The translations under genes were made by a program, and so were the position numbers. A stretch of 64,000 nt of DNA from Pseudomonas sp. R5-89-07 (GTDB lineage: Bacteria > Pseudomonadota > Gammaproteobacteria > Pseudomonadales > Pseudomonadaceae), in assembly GCF_003851685.1 (NCBI RefSeq), contig NZ_CP027727.1, positions 5,704,001 through 5,768,000 of the forward strand, given 5' to 3'. The notes below the pieces were generated by a model. The model saw nothing but the letters and a program-made list of their open reading frames with translations. It did not search any database and had not been told where the DNA came from. Below, piece after piece: positions 46,318 through 56,567 of the stretch (positions are counted from its first letter, which is position 1; the number at the start of each line of letters is the position of its first letter).

Positions 46318-47712
46318 ATGAGCACCGACAAGACCAACCAGTCCTGGGGCGGCCGCTTCAGTGAACCCGTCGACGCCTTCGTCGCGCGCTTCACCGCCTC
46401 CGTCACCTTCGACCAGCGCCTGTACCGCCACGACATCATGGGCTCCATCGCCCATGCCACGATGCTGGCCAAGGTCGGCGTACTGACCGACGCCGAGCGC
46501 GACAGCATCATCGATGGCCTGACCACCATCCGTGGCGAGATCGAAGCCGGTACGTTCGACTGGCGCGTCGACCTGGAAGACGTGCACATGAACATCGAGG
46601 CGCGCCTCACTGATCGCATCGGCGTGACCGGCAAGAAGCTGCATACCGGTCGCAGCCGTAACGACCAGGTGGCCACCGATATTCGCCTGTGGCTACGCGA
46701 TGAAATCGATCTGATCCTGGCTGAAATCACCCGCTTGCAAAAAGGTCTGCTGGAGCAGGCCGAGCGCGAGTCGGACACCATCATGCCCGGCTTCACTCAC
46801 CTGCAGACCGCTCAACCGGTAACTTTCGGCCACCACCTGCTGGCCTGGTTCGAAATGCTCAGCCGCGATTACGAACGCCTGGTGGATTGCCGCAAGCGCG
46901 CCAACCGCATGCCGTTGGGCAGCGCCGCGCTGGCGGGCACCACGTACCCGATCGACCGCGAGTACACCGCGCAACTGCTGGGTTTCGACGCCGTCGGCGG
47001 CAACTCCCTGGACGGCGTGTCGGACCGTGACTTCGCCATCGAATTCTGCGCCGCCGGGAGCATTGCGATGATGCACCTGTCGCGCTTCTCCGAAGAGCTG
47101 GTGCTGTGGACCAGCGCGCAGTTTCAGTTCATCGACCTGCCGGACCGTTTCTGCACCGGCAGCTCGATCATGCCGCAAAAGAAAAACCCCGACGTGCCAG
47201 AGCTGGTGCGTGGCAAGAGCGGCCGCGTATTTGGCGCACTGATGGGCCTGCTGACCCTGATGAAAGGCCAGCCGCTGGCCTACAACAAGGACAACCAGGA
47301 AGACAAGGAACCGCTGTTCGACGCCGCCGACACCCTGCGCGACTCACTGCGTGCGTTTGCCGACATGATCCCGGCGATCAAGCCCAAGCACGCAATCATG
47401 CGCGAAGCAGCCTTGCGTGGTTTCTCCACCGCGACCGACCTGGCCGACTACCTGGTGCGTCGTGGCCTGCCATTCCGTGACTGCCATGAAATCGTTGGCC
47501 ATGCCGTGAAATACGGCGTGGACACCGGCAAGGATCTGGCTGAAATGAGCCTGGAAGAACTGCGCCAGTTCAGCGACCAGATCGAGCAGGACGTGTTCGC
47601 CGTGCTGACACTGGAAGGCTCGGTGAATGCCCGTAACCATGTCGGCGGCACTGCGCCGGCGCAGGTCAAGGCAGCGGTGGTACGCGGCCAGGCGCTGTTG
47701 GCCAGCCGCTGA
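46318..47712 (+). CDS. argH: Argininosuccinate lyase
   Basis: 464 aa, fumarase/aspartase superfamily. The signature [12 protein letters not shown] is at about residues 281-292, with [12 protein letters not shown] near 108-119. It releases arginine and fumarate in the last step of arginine synthesis. It is divergent from the algZ remnant, so its promoter must lie within about 150 bases and next to degraded sequence. A REPIN follows the stop within 6 bases. Confidence 0.97.
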   Translation: MSTDKTNQSWGGRFSEPVDAFVARFTASVTFDQRLYRHDIMGSIAHATMLAKVGVLTDAERDSIIDGLTTIRGEIEAGTFDWRVDLEDVHMNIEARLTDRIGVTGKKLHTGRSRNDQVATDIRLWLRDEIDLILAEITRLQKGLLEQAERESDTIMPGFTHLQTAQPVTFGHHLLAWFEMLSRDYERLVDCRKRANRMPLGSAALAGTTYPIDREYTAQLLGFDAVGGNSLDGVSDRDFAIEFCAAGSIAMMHLSRFSEELVLWTSAQFQFIDLPDRFCTGSSIMPQKKNPDVPELVRGKSGRVFGALMGLLTLMKGQPLAYNKDNQEDKEPLFDAADTLRDSLRAFADMIPAIKPKHAIMREAALRGFSTATDLADYLVRRGLPFRDCHEIVGHAVKYGVDTGKDLAEMSLEELRQFSDQIEQDVFAVLTLEGSVNARNHVGGTAPAQVKAAVVRGQALLASR

Positions 47713-47717
47713 ATAAA

Positions 47718-47811
47718 ATGTGGGAGGGGGCTTGCCCCCGATGGCAGGTGTCAGGCAACACATGTGCTGGCTGACTCACCGCTATCGGGGGCAAGCCCCC
47801 TCTCACATTTG
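47718..47811. repeat. REPIN between convergent argH and GST genes
   Basis: Inverted ATGTGGGAGGGGGCTTGCCC units flank a centre with CAACACATGTG symmetry. It occupies essentially the whole interval between the two stop codons. Confidence 0.9.
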
Positions 47812-47812
47812 A

Positions 47813-48472
47813 TCACTTTTTGGCTGCAATCATCGCCATAAAACCCGGCATGGCCGCCAGCCTGTCCGCCTCGACCTTTTGCGCATTGGGCATTGCATTC
47901 AAACGCTCCAGCAACACCTTCGCCTTAGGCAACTCAGCCAACAGGTCCAGCCCAAACAGCTTCTCGCCCACACCCACGGCCAGGTTCAAGCTGTACATGA
48001 AATACAGATCGGCAATCGTGAAGCTTTCTCCCGCCACATAAGGCGCAAATTTGCCATGCCGGCCTAACGTACCAATACCAAGCAACAATTCAGCGCGGGA
48101 TTTCTCCTTGATCGCCTCGGGCACTGTCATGCCAAAAAAGGCTTCGGCGAAGCACGCTCGCGCGGGCAATTCGATGTACAGCTCGATTTCGCGGCACAAC
48201 GCCAGCACCTGCGCGCGTTGAAACGGGTCGGCCGGAAGCAGCGCAGGCCCCTCCTGAGTCTGCTCGATGTATTCGAGGATCACGCTGGTTTCGTTGATGA
48301 AGCCTTGCTTGACGCCGAGCACTGGCACTTTGCCTCGTGGGCTCACCGCCAAGGTTTCAGGCGTCTGCCCCGCATAAAAAGGTACCTCTTCGAAAGGCAA
48401 TCCTTTTTCCATCAGCGCCAGCTTGACCATGTTGTAGTAGTTGCTGACAGCAAAACCGTAGAGCTTGAGCAT
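47813..48472 (-). CDS. Glutathione S-transferase family protein
   Basis: 219 aa. The thioredoxin-like N-domain (MLKLYGFAVSNYYNMVKLAL, RGKVPVLGV, INETSVILEYI) is followed by a helical C-domain with the ASFTIADLY-like motif GESFTIADLYFMYSL. It would conjugate or use glutathione on an unknown substrate. GGAGG precedes the ATG. Confidence 0.9.
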   Translation of the reverse strand: MLKLYGFAVSNYYNMVKLALMEKGLPFEEVPFYAGQTPETLAVSPRGKVPVLGVKQGFINETSVILEYIEQTQEGPALLPADPFQRAQVLALCREIELYIELPARACFAEAFFGMTVPEAIKEKSRAELLLGIGTLGRHGKFAPYVAGESFTIADLYFMYSLNLAVGVGEKLFGLDLLAELPKAKVLLERLNAMPNAQKVEADRLAAMPGFMAMIAAKK

Positions 48473-48598
48473 TGCGAGTGCCTCCAGGCCGGGTGTGGGG
48501 TTGGCTGCAAGCGTTATAGACGCTGGGGCGCAGCCTGACCAGCAGCATCACCCACCTGAATGGAGTTAGACTGGCGCCCTTTCCTTGAGGAGCCTGCC

Positions 48599-48883
48599 AT
48601 GAGCGAGCCGACCGATATCGACAACGACGAAGAAGAATTCACCGAAAACACGCTGATCGAAGCGATTGAAAACCAGATCGAAAGCGACAACCCGCCAGCG
48701 GCCAAGGCCACGTTCAACAAACTGACGCTGGTCGGTTATGAGCGAGAAGAGATTTTGAATCTTATGGCCCATGTATTGGCCTTTGAGATCGATGCCATGC
48801 TGGACGAAGACCGCGCTTTTGATACCCAATGGTATGAAACCGCGCTGCGAGCACTGCCTGAGCTGCCGCCGGAAAAAGAATAA
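48599..48883 (+). CDS. Small acidic conserved protein, function unknown
   Basis: 94 aa cytoplasmic protein. The first 35 residues are very acidic (DIDNDEEEFTENTLIEAIENQIES), followed by a helical part with VGYEREEILNLMAHVLAFEID and a short tail. GAGGAG lies 7 bases before the ATG. I recognise it as a Pseudomonas conserved hypothetical near argH/cyaA but know no function. Confidence 0.7.
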   Translation: MSEPTDIDNDEEEFTENTLIEAIENQIESDNPPAAKATFNKLTLVGYEREEILNLMAHVLAFEIDAMLDEDRAFDTQWYETALRALPELPPEKE

Positions 48884-48979
48884 CCCTCGGGCGCGCAGCA
48901 ACACGCTGGACAGTTCGGCAAAGTACGTTCACCTTATGGCCTGCTAGCCTCTAATAAATTTAGAAAGTCTGGAGTCCTT

Positions 48980-49234
48980 ATGTCGTATACCCCTGAGTTG
49001 GTTGCCGAACTGGAAATCCTTGTACTCTTCCCCCTGGACAGCACCAAGGAGGGTCTGAAAGTCCATCAGACCGCTGCTCCCACTGCCATCGCCGCCGCCA
49101 AGCGCCTCCACGCCAAAGGCCTTATCGACCAGCCGGACGGAGGCTACCTGACCAGCCTTGGCCGGGACGCCGCCGAGCAAGCCCAAACCTTGCTGACTAT
49201 CTTGACCACCGCGTCGACCAAAGAAGCCGCCTGA
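48980..49234 (+). CDS. TIGR02647 family small protein
   Basis: 84 aa. It begins MSYTPELVAELEILVLFPLD and continues with a winged-helix-like pattern (AAKRLHAKGLIDQPDGGYLTSLGRDAAEQ), which suggests a small DNA-binding or regulatory fold. GGAG precedes the ATG. It is cooriented with the acidic protein upstream and cyaA downstream, but intergenic gaps of about 100-170 bases make an operon uncertain. Confidence 0.75.
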   Translation: MSYTPELVAELEILVLFPLDSTKEGLKVHQTAAPTAIAAAKRLHAKGLIDQPDGGYLTSLGRDAAEQAQTLLTILTTASTKEAA

Positions 49235-49402
49235 TACCTGATCCCGCCCATGGAGTCCGCCCCTCTGCGGATTCCGAGGGCATTGCTGTGCAATTCACAA
49301 AATTCCAGCGCCAACGACCATTCTCGCTAAACCTCCTACGCTACTGCCTGTAAACTCCTACACGGCCGCCCACGTCGGGCCCTGCGAGCCACCGAATTCG
49401 AC

Positions 49403-52243
49403 ATGACCCGCACACATGAAATCCGCCCCGACCTGGACGAAGGCATCGACCGTAAGGTGCTGACCCAGTTGCGCGCGCGTTTCATGGCCCTCAATGAAGG
49501 CCGCATGGCCCGGGCCGTCGAAGGATTGACCCCGCGCCAACAAAGCGTGCTGACCTTGTTGCCGCTGTTTTTCCACGTGAATCACCCGCTGCTGCCAGGC
49601 TATGTCTCCAGCACCACACCGGCCGGGCTGTCGAATTTCGAACCCGACACCCAGGCCCTGGCCGAAGCCCAGCGCCTGACACGTTCGTTTTCCTACAAGC
49701 CGCGCCACGGCAACCCGCCCCGCCCGATCCACGGCCTGTTCCTGATGGGCAGCCTGGGTACATTGGCCCAGGCGGATCAAAGCGATATGGACGTGTGGGT
49801 GTGCCACGCTCCCGACCTGAATGAAAACGAGCTGGCCGAGCTGCGCAAGAAGTGCCAACTGCTGGAAGCCTGGGCCCAGACGATGGGAGCCGAGGCACAT
49901 TTCTTCCTGATCGAACCGACGCGCTTTGTGCTCGGTGACCGGGACACGCAGCTGAGCTCCGACGATTGCGGTACCACTCAGCACTATTTATTGCTGGATG
50001 AGTTCTACCGCACCGCTATCTGGCTGGCCGGGCGCACGCCGATCTGGTGGCTGGTGCCGGTGTATGAAGAAAGCCGCTACGCCGAGTTCACTCACACGCT
50101 GATCTCCAAACGCTTCATTCGCGCCGACGAGACCCTTGATCTCGGCCATCTGGCGCGCATTCCCCCTGGGGAGTTCATCGGTGCCGGCCTGTGGCAGCTG
50201 TTCAAGGGCATCGAGTCGCCCTATAAATCGGTGCTCAAGCTGCTGCTGACCGAGGTCTACGCCAGCGAGCACCCCAACGTGCATTGCCTGAGCCTGCGCT
50301 TCAAGCGCGCGGTGTTTGCCAACCAGATGGATCTGGACGAGCTGGACCCTTACATCGTGGTCTACCGCCGTATCGAGGAATACCTCAAGGCCCGCAATGA
50401 ACCCGAGCGCCTGGAACTGGTAAGGCGCAGCCTGTACCTGAAGGTCAACCGCAAGCTCAGCGCCGGCCAGCGTACCGCCAGCTGGCAACGCCTGCTGCTG
50501 GAACGCCTGGCCCAGGAGTGGGGTTGGGACCAGCGCCAACTCGCCCTGCTGGACAGTCGCAGCCAGTGGAAGGTGCGTCAGGTCGCCTCTGAGCGGCGTG
50601 CCCTGGTCAATGAGCTGAACTACAGCTATCGCTTCCTCACCCAGTTCGCCCGCACGGAACAGACTGTCAGCCTGATCAACAAGCGCGACCTGAATGTGCT
50701 GGGCCGTCGCTTGTACGCGGCCTTTGAACGCAAGGCCGGCAAGGTCGAGTTCATTAACCCGGGGATTGCCCCGGACTTGGCCGAAGACACCCTGACCCTG
50801 GTGCACTCACCTAACCGCAAGGAACCGGGCCAGCATCATTGGGGGCTATATAACGGCAACCTCACGGCGTTGGAATGGGAACACTTCGCACCGATCAAAC
50901 GCAGCCGCGACCTGCTGGAAATGCTCACCTGGTGCCACCGCAACGGTGTGATCGACAGCAGCACGCGCCTGGCGCTGCACCCCGGCGCCAGCGACATGAC
51001 CGAGTTCGAGCTGTTCAACCTGCTGGGCAGCCTGCAGCAAACCATCACCCTGCCCATGGCCAGTGTTGATGAAGTTCGGTTGTTGCGTTCGGCGGTGCCG
51101 GAAGACGTGCTGTTGCTGGTCAACGTCGGCGTGGATCCACTCAAGCATCACCGCGACCTGAATATCCTGATGACCACCGAACGCACCGATTCCCTGAGTT
51201 ACGCCGGTGTACGCGAAAACCTGGTGCTGACCCTGGACCAGGTCACGCTCAATAGCTGGAACGAGGTGCTGGTCAGCCGCTACGACGGGCCCCATGCGCT
51301 GCTCGACTGCCTGCGCGACTACCTCAACCAACTGCCGCCGGATCATTTGCCTCGGCTGCGGGTGCGCTGCTTCTGTCACAACCGAGCGCAGTTCATTGCC
51401 CAGCGCGTGGAAGAGGTATTCGACACCGCGCAGAATCTGCTGCTCGGCCAAAGCAACTACCGCTACCTGCTCCAGGTGCAGCAGCACTATCACGTCATGG
51501 AACTGACCCCCGGCCAGGCCACCCACGTGGCGCTGCCGACCCAGGACGCATTGGTCGCCTACCTCAGCGAAGAGCTGGCGAGCTACAGCCCGTTGCACCT
51601 GGATGCCATGGCGCTGGAAGACCATGACCTGGCGCTTTTGCTGCCCATGGGCCTGGCCGATTGCGTACAAGTGTTCTATCGCGTCAACGAAGGCTTCGCC
51701 GAGCTGTATGTGCTCGACGAATTCAATGCGCTCTGGCAGCAACGCTTGCCGTTCCATGATGAACAAAGCCTGTTGGCACCGCTGCAGCGCTTCCTGCTGT
51801 CGATCATCTATCGACGCGAAGCGCTATCCCCTCTGGACACACACCAGCCGTTGGGCGAAGTACAAACCCTGTATTACCAGCTGTTGCCATCGGGCAGCAC
51901 CCGCGCGCGCGTTGTCGAGCCAAGGCCGGCTCCGCAAAACCCAGCCAACAAGCCGTTTTATGACGTGCAGGCGATTATCGGCAAGGCGGCGCCTGGCAAG
52001 GTGAGTGTCACGCTGTACTGCAATCAGCGGGAGTTTTCCGAACTGGAGTTTGGCGACCAGCTGTTCGCGGTGGTCGCCCGGGAAATCGTCGGGCAACGCC
52101 GGGAACCCGAGCGTTACCGTTGCTACATTACCGACCTGGATCTGTCGGGCCTGCTGGGCGACGTGCAAAGCCCGAGCAATCTGTACCTGCGCTACAAGGC
52201 CGAGCTGGAGCTCGCGCTCAATGCAGCGCTGAGCCAGATTTAA
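49403..52243 (+). CDS. cyaA: Class I adenylate cyclase
   Basis: 946 aa, enterobacterial-type adenylate cyclase. The N-terminal nucleotidyltransferase domain has GSLGTLAQADQSDMDVWVCH at about residues 117-136, with the catalytic Ser and Asp-x-Asp. The long C-terminal half is regulatory. It makes cAMP for the Vfr/CRP regulator. The stop overlaps that of the convergent rnk gene by 3-4 bases. Confidence 0.95.
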   Translation: MTRTHEIRPDLDEGIDRKVLTQLRARFMALNEGRMARAVEGLTPRQQSVLTLLPLFFHVNHPLLPGYVSSTTPAGLSNFEPDTQALAEAQRLTRSFSYKPRHGNPPRPIHGLFLMGSLGTLAQADQSDMDVWVCHAPDLNENELAELRKKCQLLEAWAQTMGAEAHFFLIEPTRFVLGDRDTQLSSDDCGTTQHYLLLDEFYRTAIWLAGRTPIWWLVPVYEESRYAEFTHTLISKRFIRADETLDLGHLARIPPGEFIGAGLWQLFKGIESPYKSVLKLLLTEVYASEHPNVHCLSLRFKRAVFANQMDLDELDPYIVVYRRIEEYLKARNEPERLELVRRSLYLKVNRKLSAGQRTASWQRLLLERLAQEWGWDQRQLALLDSRSQWKVRQVASERRALVNELNYSYRFLTQFARTEQTVSLINKRDLNVLGRRLYAAFERKAGKVEFINPGIAPDLAEDTLTLVHSPNRKEPGQHHWGLYNGNLTALEWEHFAPIKRSRDLLEMLTWCHRNGVIDSSTRLALHPGASDMTEFELFNLLGSLQQTITLPMASVDEVRLLRSAVPEDVLLLVNVGVDPLKHHRDLNILMTTERTDSLSYAGVRENLVLTLDQVTLNSWNEVLVSRYDGPHALLDCLRDYLNQLPPDHLPRLRVRCFCHNRAQFIAQRVEEVFDTAQNLLLGQSNYRYLLQVQQHYHVMELTPGQATHVALPTQDALVAYLSEELASYSPLHLDAMALEDHDLALLLPMGLADCVQVFYRVNEGFAELYVLDEFNALWQQRLPFHDEQSLLAPLQRFLLSIIYRREALSPLDTHQPLGEVQTLYYQLLPSGSTRARVVEPRPAPQNPANKPFYDVQAIIGKAAPGKVSVTLYCNQREFSELEFGDQLFAVVAREIVGQRREPERYRCYITDLDLSGLLGDVQSPSNLYLRYKAELELALNAALSQI

Positions 52244-52653
52244 AGAGAGAAGGGACCGCCGTCTTTGGGCTGGCCTTCGACACTCAGCAGCTCGAGCTTG
52301 AGGGTCTTGCCGCCCGGTGCAGGCCAGTCGATATGCTGGCCCACTTGCAGGCCCAGTAAAGCGCTGCCTACCGGCGCCAAAATCGAGATTTTGCCTTCGT
52401 CGGCATTCGCGTCCTTCGGGTAAACCAGGGTCAGGTGATAGTCCTTGCCACTGCCTTGTTCACGGCAATGCACGCTGGAGTTCATGGTCACGACAGTTGC
52501 AGGCACTTCATCGTGACCAACCACGTCTTCGGCGCGGTCGAGTTCGGCCTGCAACGCTTCGACACCGGGAAACTCGTCGCCCAAGCGGTCGATCAGTTGC
52601 TCCAGACGCTGCACGTCAAGACGGGTAAGAATGATGGACGGTGCGGTGGTCAT
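52240..52653 (-). CDS. rnk: Regulator of nucleoside diphosphate kinase, Rnk
   Basis: 137 aa GreA/GreB-C-terminus family protein that binds RNA polymerase. It has an N-terminal short coiled coil (RLDVQRLEQLIDRL) and a C-terminal FKBP-like domain (ISILAPVGSALLGLQVGQHIDW). In E. coli and Pseudomonas it affects nucleoside diphosphate kinase level. AGGAGT precedes the ATG. Confidence 0.92.
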   Translation of the reverse strand: MTTAPSIILTRLDVQRLEQLIDRLGDEFPGVEALQAELDRAEDVVGHDEVPATVVTMNSSVHCREQGSGKDYHLTLVYPKDANADEGKISILAPVGSALLGLQVGQHIDWPAPGGKTLKLELLSVEGQPKDGGPFSL

Positions 52654-52691
52654 GATTCAGGCAGACTCCTTTTTTCTGCACAAAAAAGCAA

Positions 52692-52716
52692 AACCCCGCC
52701 AGGAAAAGGCGGGGTT
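52692..52716 (-). terminator. Terminator after the DUF1289 gene
   Basis: A 9-bp stem AACCCCGCC/GGCGGGGTT with a 7-base loop is followed on the minus strand by TTTTGCTTTTTT. It ends the cyaY-DUF1289 transcript before rnk. Confidence 0.85.
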
Positions 52717-52784
52717 CTCGCGGACCTCGATGAGTTGAGGTGTATCCGGACACTAACACAGCGTCACAAATAAACAAGACGGCG

Positions 52785-53003
52785 TCAGGTTTGGGCCTTG
52801 CGCTGCGCCGCTTGTGCACAGATCACCCGACGCCGGGCATCGTCGGCGGAGCGCCACTCACGGATGTCTTCCACGTGGCGGAAGCAGCCGAGGCAGACTT
52901 TCTGCTCGTCCAGGCGACACAAGCTGATACAAGGTGACGGCACTGCCGGGCTGACATTGCTGAACAGTGGCTTGGGCGGGCGTACGGGTGCAGGCTCACT
53001 CAC
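52785..53003 (-). CDS. DUF1289 domain-containing protein
   Basis: 72 aa. The four cysteines of DUF1289 are in PSPCISLCRL and KVCLGCFRHVEDIREW, which would bind a metal. A conserved basic tail follows. The start is GTG at 53003, 2 bases after the cyaY stop. A longer open frame to 53408 runs through cyaY in another frame and is not used. Function unknown; cotranscription with cyaY fits an iron-sulfur-related context, which is inference. Confidence 0.85.
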   Translation of the reverse strand: MSEPAPVRPPKPLFSNVSPAVPSPCISLCRLDEQKVCLGCFRHVEDIREWRSADDARRRVICAQAAQRKAQT

Positions 53004-53005
53004 GA

Positions 53006-53338
53006 TCAGATCTCGTCGAAATCCAGGTCGGCACCGGTATATTCGTGGACCAGGCGCGCGAGCATTTCTCCCAACAGTTCTTCGCTCTTGTCGCACTGCC
53101 ATTTGCCGCTTTCTTCGTCGTAGTCGAAGTGAACGCCACCGGAGCGCGCCGCCAACCAGAGCTGACGCAGCGGCTCCTGGCGACTGAAGATCAATTGCTG
53201 GCCACTCTCGAACTTGACAGTCAGCACGCCGGCCGAGTTTTCCAGGTCCACGTCCAGGTCGCTGTCGTCGAAAATATCTTCCAGCTTCTCCTGGGTGGCA
53301 TCCACCAGGTCGTGAAAACGGGCTTCGGTCAAACTCAT
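53006..53338 (-). CDS. cyaY: Frataxin homologue CyaY
   Basis: 110 aa. The acidic first helix (DLVDATQEKLEDIFDDSDLDVD) binds iron, and the following beta sheet includes QEPLRQLWLAARSGGVHFD. It modulates iron-sulfur cluster assembly on IscS. It is divergent from lptM, as yifL and cyaY are arranged in E. coli. Confidence 0.95.
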   Translation of the reverse strand: MSLTEARFHDLVDATQEKLEDIFDDSDLDVDLENSAGVLTVKFESGQQLIFSRQEPLRQLWLAARSGGVHFDYDEESGKWQCDKSEELLGEMLARLVHEYTGADLDFDEI

Positions 53339-53576
53339 TGTGGCAACCTCGAAAGTGTCTGGTTCTGCTCAAGCGCCGCACGATACGGACGCGCCCCGCC
53401 GATTGCAAAGGATACCGATTTCATCACAGATGGCGGTACGAAATATCCCCAGCTAGCGTAGCCCGCTTCCCGACTATCTCGGCAAACCCCCGCCGGACGG
53501 GTATTCCAGCGCATAGGCAAGCTGGCGGGTGGTCGGTATACTCGGGCGCAATTAATGCATATTCAAGGATTTCGCC

Positions 53577-53744
53577 ATGAAGCGCCTGATCTCTTCCCTT
53601 GCTGCGCTCGTCGCGGTCGCTTGCCTCGTTAGTGCCTGTGGTCAAAAAGGCCCGCTGTACCTGCCCGACGACAGCAAAGACCCGAACGAACAGGCGCAGT
53701 CGTCGCAAAAGCCATCCAAAGCGCACAAGCACGACACTTACTAA
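53577..53744 (+). CDS. lptM: LPS translocon maturation lipoprotein LptM (YifL/LppL)
   Basis: 55 aa. A signal peptide ends in lipobox LVSAC, giving acylated C20, then [12 protein letters not shown], the conserved LptM start, and a hydrophilic tail. In E. coli LptM helps LptD disulfide maturation in the LptDE translocon. AAGGA precedes the ATG. The stop is 9 bases before lysA, and the gene order with lysA/dapF matches Pseudomonas lppL. Confidence 0.9.
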   Translation: MKRLISSLAALVAVACLVSACGQKGPLYLPDDSKDPNEQAQSSQKPSKAHKHDTY

Positions 53745-53753
53745 GGGACCCTC

Positions 53754-55001
53754 ATGGACGCTTTTAACTACCGGGACGGCGAGCTGTTCGCGGAAGGCGT
53801 GGCGCTGTCCGCGATTGCCGAGCGCTTCGGCACCCCGACCTACGTGTACTCGCGTGCTCACATCGAAGCGCAATACCGCTCGTTCACCGACCCGCTGGAA
53901 GGCGTGCCGCACCTGGTGTGCTACGCGGTGAAAGCCAACTCCAACCTGGGTGTACTCAATGTCCTGGCGCGCCTTGGCGCTGGTTTCGACATTGTGTCCC
54001 GTGGCGAGCTCGAACGTGTATTGGCCGCCGGTGGCCAACCCGACAAAATCGTATTCTCCGGCGTCGGCAAGAGCCGCGAAGACATGCGCCGTGCCCTGGA
54101 AGTGGGCGTGCACTGCTTCAACATCGAATCCACCGACGAACTGGAGCGCCTGCAGGTCGTGGCGGCCGAAATGGGCGTTCGCGCGCCGATCTCCCTGCGC
54201 GTCAACCCGGACGTCGATGCCGGCACTCATCCGTACATTTCCACCGGTCTCAAAGAGAACAAGTTCGGCATCGCCATTGCCGACGCCGAAGACGTGTATG
54301 TCCGCGCCGCTCAGTTGCCGAACCTGGAAGTACTGGGCGTCGACTGCCATATCGGCTCGCAACTGACCACCCTGCCGCCGTTCCTGGATGCGCTCGACCG
54401 CCTGCTGGCGCTGATCGACCGCCTCGGCGACTGCGGCATCTACCTGCACCACATCGATCTGGGTGGCGGTGTAGGGGTGCGTTATCGCGATGAAGAGCCG
54501 CCGTTGATCGCCGACTACATCAAGGCCGTGCGCGAGCGTATCGAAGGTCGCGACCTGACGCTGATGTTCGAGCCGGGACGTTACATCGTCGCCAATGCCG
54601 GTTTGCTGCTGACCCAGGTCGAGTACCTCAAGCACACCGAGCACAAGGACTTCGCCATTGTCGACGCGGCAATGAACGACCTGATCCGCCCGGCGCTGTA
54701 CCAGGCCTGGATGAATGTCACTGCCGTTGCACCGCGCAACAGCGAGGCGCGTGCGTATGACATCGTCGGCCCGATCTGTGAGACCGGCGACTTCCTGGCC
54801 AAGGATCGTCAGCTGGCCCTGGAGGAAGGCGACCTGCTGGCCGTACATTCGGCCGGTGCCTATGGGTTTGTCATGAGTTCCAACTACAACACTCGCGGGC
54901 GAGCCGCCGAGGTGCTGGTGGACGGTGATCAAGCGTTTGAAGTGCGTCGCCGCGAGACGGTAGCCGAGTTGTATGCTGGCGAAAGCCTGCTGCCGGAGTA
55001 A
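53754..55001 (+). CDS. lysA: Diaminopimelate decarboxylase
   Basis: 415 aa fold-type III PLP enzyme. The Schiff-base lysine is K60 (VCYAVKAN), with HIGSQL, GGGVGVRY and the active-site CETGDFLA. It makes lysine from meso-diaminopimelate. AGGGA precedes the ATG, and it lies in the operon lptM-lysA-dapF-DUF484-xerC-HAD. Confidence 0.97.
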   Translation: MDAFNYRDGELFAEGVALSAIAERFGTPTYVYSRAHIEAQYRSFTDPLEGVPHLVCYAVKANSNLGVLNVLARLGAGFDIVSRGELERVLAAGGQPDKIVFSGVGKSREDMRRALEVGVHCFNIESTDELERLQVVAAEMGVRAPISLRVNPDVDAGTHPYISTGLKENKFGIAIADAEDVYVRAAQLPNLEVLGVDCHIGSQLTTLPPFLDALDRLLALIDRLGDCGIYLHHIDLGGGVGVRYRDEEPPLIADYIKAVRERIEGRDLTLMFEPGRYIVANAGLLLTQVEYLKHTEHKDFAIVDAAMNDLIRPALYQAWMNVTAVAPRNSEARAYDIVGPICETGDFLAKDRQLALEEGDLLAVHSAGAYGFVMSSNYNTRGRAAEVLVDGDQAFEVRRRETVAELYAGESLLPE

Positions 55002-55004
55002 GCC

Positions 55005-55835
55005 ATGCTGCTGCGTTTTACCAAGATGCACGGGCTGGGCAATGACTTCATGGTCCTCGACCTGGTCAGCCAGCATGCGCACATCCTGCCCAAGCACGCC
55101 AAACAATGGGGCGACCGGCATACCGGTGTCGGCTTCGACCAACTGCTGCTGGTAGAAGCGCCGACCAACCCGGAGGTGGACTTCCGTTATCGGATCTTCA
55201 ACTCCGATGGCTCCGAAGTGGAACAGTGCGGCAACGGCGCGCGCTGCTTTGCGCGCTTTGTGCTGGACAAGCGTTTGACCGCCAAGCGCCAGATTCGCGT
55301 CGAGACCAAGGGCGGCGTGATCGAACTGGATATCCGCAGTGACGGCCAGATCAGCGTCAACATGGGCGCGCCACGCCTGGTGCCAGCGGACATTCCGTTC
55401 CAGGCGCCCGAGCAGGCGCTCAGCTATGCGCTGGACGTAGACGGCAACCGTGTGGATATCGCCGCCGTATCCATGGGCAATCCCCATGCGGTACTGCGGG
55501 TCAATGACATCAACAATGCACCGGTGCATGAGCTGGGGCCGAAGATCGAACATCACCCGCGCTTTCCGGCACGGGTCAACGTGGGCTTCCTGCAGGTGAT
55601 CGACCGTTCCCGCGCGCAATTGCGTGTGTGGGAGCGCGGCGCCGGCGAAACCCAGGCCTGCGGCACCGGTGCTTGCGCCGCTGCCGTGGCCGCGATCAGC
55701 CAGGGGTGGATGGATTCGCCGCTGCTGATCGACCTGCCGGGTGGGCGCTTGTCCATCGAATGGGCAGGCCCTGGCCACCCGGTGATGATGACCGGGCCGG
55801 CCTCGCGTGTATACGAAGGACAGGTCCGTCTATGA
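55005..55835 (+). CDS. dapF: Diaminopimelate epimerase
   Basis: 276 aa PLP-independent racemase fold in two halves. The catalytic cysteines are C75 (EQCGNGARC) and the one in QACGTGACA near residue 221. It converts LL- to meso-diaminopimelate, the LysA substrate. The gap to lysA is 3 bases. Confidence 0.97.
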   Translation: MLLRFTKMHGLGNDFMVLDLVSQHAHILPKHAKQWGDRHTGVGFDQLLLVEAPTNPEVDFRYRIFNSDGSEVEQCGNGARCFARFVLDKRLTAKRQIRVETKGGVIELDIRSDGQISVNMGAPRLVPADIPFQAPEQALSYALDVDGNRVDIAAVSMGNPHAVLRVNDINNAPVHELGPKIEHHPRFPARVNVGFLQVIDRSRAQLRVWERGAGETQACGTGACAAAVAAISQGWMDSPLLIDLPGGRLSIEWAGPGHPVMMTGPASRVYEGQVRL

Positions 55836-55848
55836 GTGAGCCAAGCCA

Positions 55849-56565
55849 ATGACCGATAAGCCTCAAGTACCCGCACACGTCACCCCAAGTGAAAGCCTGG
55901 AGGCCGCCGCAGTCGCGGCGTACCTTGAGGCTCATCCGGACTTCTTCGTCGAGCACGAAGAATTGCTCCCGGCATTGCGCATCCCTCACCAGCGTGGCGA
56001 TACCGTGTCGTTGGTGGAGCGGCAGATGAAAATCCTGCGCGAGCGCAATATCGAAATGCGCCACCGGCTCTCGCACCTGATGGACGTGGCGCGCGACAAC
56101 GATCGCCTGTTCGACAAGACCCGTCGCCTGATCCTGACCCTGATGGACGCCGCCAGCCTGGAAGAAACGGTGATGGCCGTGGAAGACAGCCTGCGCCAGG
56201 ACTTCCAGGTGCCATTTGTCAGCCTGATCCTGTTCAGCGATAACCCGATGCCGGTGGGTCGTTGGGTCAGTGGTAGCGAAGCGCAAACCGCCATTGGCGG
56301 CCTGCTGTCGGAAGGCAAGACCATCAGCGGCACCCTGCGCGAGCACGAACTGGACTTCCTGTTTGGCGCCGAACAGCGCAAACAGATCGGCTCCACCGCC
56401 GTGGTAGCCCTCAGCCACCAAGGCCTGCACGGCGTACTGGCCATCGCCAGCCGCGATCCTGCGCACTATAAAAGCTCGGTGGGTACACTGTTCCTGACCT
56501 ACATCGCCGAAGTGCTGGGCCGCGTCTTGCCGCGCTACACCACTGCCCTGCGCGCGGTGCGCTAG
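55849..56565 (+). CDS. DUF484 family protein
   Basis: 238 aa. The family start [19 protein letters not shown] is followed by a short coiled coil (residues about 55-80) and a GAF-like domain. Function is not established. It is conserved between dapF and xerC in many gamma-proteobacteria (yigA in E. coli). Confidence 0.88.
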   Translation: MTDKPQVPAHVTPSESLEAAAVAAYLEAHPDFFVEHEELLPALRIPHQRGDTVSLVERQMKILRERNIEMRHRLSHLMDVARDNDRLFDKTRRLILTLMDAASLEETVMAVEDSLRQDFQVPFVSLILFSDNPMPVGRWVSGSEAQTAIGGLLSEGKTISGTLREHELDFLFGAEQRKQIGSTAVVALSHQGLHGVLAIASRDPAHYKSSVGTLFLTYIAEVLGRVLPRYTTALRAVR

Positions 56566-56567
56566 CC

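Noticed and set aside
53424..55778. 784-aa open frame on the minus strand
   Set aside because: It lies antisense to lptM, lysA and dapF, which are strongly identified. It is the usual high-GC shadow frame, has no ribosome site and shows no recognisable domain.
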